This document shows, one piece after another, positions 4,256 through 5,775 of a stretch of 5,775 nt of DNA (positions within the stretch are counted from its first letter, which is position 1; each line of letters opens with the position of its first letter). Under the pieces are notes generated by a model that was given only the letters and a program-made list of their open reading frames with translations, was not told the DNA's origin and did no database searches. The stretch comes from Thermoplasmata archaeon (GTDB taxonomy: Archaea > Thermoplasmatota > E2 > UBA202 > JdFR-43). The translations under genes and the position numbers were made by a program. The DNA lies in assembly GCA_021158865.1 (NCBI GenBank), contig JAGGSX010000010.1, positions 1 to 5,775 on the forward strand, in the 5' to 3' direction.

Positions 4256-5721
4256 TGCAGAAAATAACGCTGTCCCGTGAAAACCATTATTAAGCCATGC
4301 TCATTTGCAGCTTTGATTATCTCTGCATCTCTTATTGAACCGCCTGGTTGAATTATTGCATATACGCCTGCATCAGCGGCAACATCTACGGCATCTCTAA
4401 ATGGAAAGAAAGCATCAGATGCCATTATAGAGCCTTTTATTCTCTCCCCTCCTTTATGGACGGCTATCCATACTGCATCCACACGCGAAGTCTGCCCGCC
4501 GCCGATGGCTACAGTTTTTGTTCCTTTCACAAATACAACAGCATTTGATTTCACATGCTTCACACATTTGACAGCAAATATCATCGACTTTATGTCTTCC
4601 TTGCTTGGCTTCTTTTCTGTTACAATTTTCCAATTACTGGAATCAATTTTTTTAATATCACTTTCCTGCAAAAGTAAACCGCCTGCAATGCTCCTTGCTT
4701 CAATCATTTCTTTTCTTTTTTCTTTATCAATCCCTTTCAATTCAAGCAATCTAATGTTTTTCTTTTTTTCGAGTATCTTTATTGCATCTTCATCAAATGA
4801 TGGAGCTATAACAACTTCAAGAAATATTTTTGAAAGTTCCTCAGCAAGCTTCTCGCTCACTTCTCTATTGAATGCAACTATTCCTCCAAATGGGGAATAT
4901 ATATCTGTTTCAAAGGCATCTTTCCATGCTTTTTCTATTGTATCAGCACTTGCTATTCCAGATGGGGTTGCATGTTTTATTATAACTGCTGTCGGTTCTT
5001 CAAATTCCTTAACACATTCAATGGCATGATTTGAATCAAGAATATTGTTATATGACAATTCCTTTCCATGTAATTTTTTTGCATTTGAAATACATGCATG
5101 GCTTGTATCTTTAACATACAAACTTGCTCTCTGATGAGGATTTTCTCCATATCTCAACTCCTGCTTTTTTTTATAAGGCAATGAGATAAAATCTGGAAAA
5201 TTTTTAATCTCACTTTCAACAAGCATCGCATCATAATATGCAGTCGTCTGAATTGCTTCTATAGCCAGCTTTTTTCTATCCTCTTCACTAAAGCCAGACT
5301 GAAGTAATTTTATAACTCTATCATACTGCTCTGGTCTTGAAACAATAACAACACGGCGCCAGTTTTTCGCTGCCGCCCTTGTCATGGCTGGACCTCCAAT
5401 ATCCATGCCTTCTATTCCAAATTTGAGAGGATAAAAATTACATACAACCATATCAATTGGTTTTATATCTCCAAGTTCTTCATCATTTCTTGCTAAAATT
5501 GCAGCATGAAGGCGCGTGCTTAAAGTTTTGACCCGTCCTCCCAAAATTTCTTTAAAGCCTGTGTATTCACTTGCATGACCAACATCTATACCAACTTTTT
5601 CTAAATATTTTTTTGTTCCTGTTGTTGCATATATTTTCATTCCTATGCTTTTCATGGCTGTAACAAGTTTATCCAATCCCCTTTTATCATAAACACTTAT
5701 AACTGCTCTTCTTGGAATCAT
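4252..5721 (-). CDS. purH: Bifunctional AICAR transformylase/IMP cyclohydrolase (PurH)
   Basis: Catalyses the last two steps of IMP synthesis: formylation of AICAR with 10-formyl-tetrahydrofolate, then ring closure. The 489-residue protein is complete but shorter than typical PurH (about 510-530). N-terminal MGS-like cyclohydrolase domain: AVISVYDKRGL (6-16), YATTGT (31-36), GGRVKTL (61-67), NFYP (95-98), DIGGPAMTRAAAKN (107-120); Lys65, Tyr97, Asp107 and Lys119 match known cyclohydrolase residues. Transformylase domain: ELRYGENPHQ (188-197), IIKHATPSG (247-255) with the catalytic Lys249-His250 pair, KSNAVV (391-396), GGGQTSRVDA (407-416), SDAFFPFRDAVD (435-446), and MVFTGQRYFLH at the end. 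Oddities: the usual TLHP reads TLST, and the loop between NFYP and DIGGP is about 14 residues shorter than usual. The ATG at 5721 lacks a ribosome site; a weak A/T box around 5743-5753 may be its promoter. Confidence 0.94.
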   Translation of the reverse strand: MIPRRAVISVYDKRGLDKLVTAMKSIGMKIYATTGTKKYLEKVGIDVGHASEYTGFKEILGGRVKTLSTRLHAAILARNDEELGDIKPIDMVVCNFYPLKFGIEGMDIGGPAMTRAAAKNWRRVVIVSRPEQYDRVIKLLQSGFSEEDRKKLAIEAIQTTAYYDAMLVESEIKNFPDFISLPYKKKQELRYGENPHQRASLYVKDTSHACISNAKKLHGKELSYNNILDSNHAIECVKEFEEPTAVIIKHATPSGIASADTIEKAWKDAFETDIYSPFGGIVAFNREVSEKLAEELSKIFLEVVIAPSFDEDAIKILEKKKNIRLLELKGIDKEKRKEMIEARSIAGGLLLQESDIKKIDSSNWKIVTEKKPSKEDIKSMIFAVKCVKHVKSNAVVFVKGTKTVAIGGGQTSRVDAVWIAVHKGGERIKGSIMASDAFFPFRDAVDVAADAGVYAIIQPGGSIRDAEIIKAANEHGLIMVFTGQRYFLH

Positions 5722-5775
5722 TTATATCCGTATGTATTATTTTAGAATAAAAAAACCTTTGCTTTATCAAAATAG

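Noticed and set aside
4505..5029. 174-codon open frame on the plus strand inside purH
   Set aside because: It is antisense to a conserved catalytic region of purH and its Phe/Ser-rich translation has no domain. It is a shadow frame.
1..5775. CRISPR array, toxin-antitoxin, phage defence, transposon or tRNA/rRNA gene
   Set aside because: I saw no regularly spaced direct repeats, no transposase or nuclease-helicase genes, no cloverleaf and no rRNA motif on either strand.

Overview
The window looks like a compact, AT-rich archaeal chromosome segment. Coding DNA is strongly A/T-biased. Most start codons have no Shine-Dalgarno sequence and instead sit about 20-30 bases downstream of a TATA-like box, as in leaderless archaeal transcripts. 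The gene families fit too: an archaeal-type bifunctional phosphoglucose/phosphomannose isomerase, a Mut7-C protein with a zinc ribbon, separate aconitase-family large and small subunits, and a PadR regulator. A euryarchaeal or Thermoplasmata-like source is my guess; the sequence alone does not fix the lineage.

Layout: (1) 1-264, minus, the N-terminal part of a PadR-type regulator cut by the window edge. (2) 326-1264, plus, a PGI/PMI sugar-phosphate isomerase divergent from PadR across a 61-bp promoter region with overlapping palindromes. (3) 1265-1542, a 278-bp non-genic island, clearly GC-richer than its surroundings, rich in hairpins and lying between two convergent genes. (4) 1543-1992, minus, a Mut7-C domain protein. 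(5) 2037-3266 and 3260-3820, plus, a two-gene operon for the large and small subunits of an isopropylmalate-dehydratase-like hydro-lyase. (6) 3806-3964, minus, a 52-residue zinc-ribbon protein. (7) 4049-4255, plus, a dodecin-like protein. (8) 4252-5721, minus, purH for the last two steps of IMP synthesis.

The genes do not form one pathway. They are housekeeping functions in strictly alternating orientation: apart from the hydro-lyase pair, every junction is either divergent with a short shared promoter or convergent. Two convergent pairs overlap, by 15 bp and by 4 bp, and two divergent pairs appear to share one near-symmetric A/T box. The clearest unexplained element is the 1265-1542 island. 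Other points are the atypical active-site motifs of the hydro-lyase, a dodecin lacking the usual flavin-stacking tryptophan, and a PurH with a shortened loop. I see no CRISPR array, transposase, tRNA, rRNA or defence system, and no convincing new multi-gene system.
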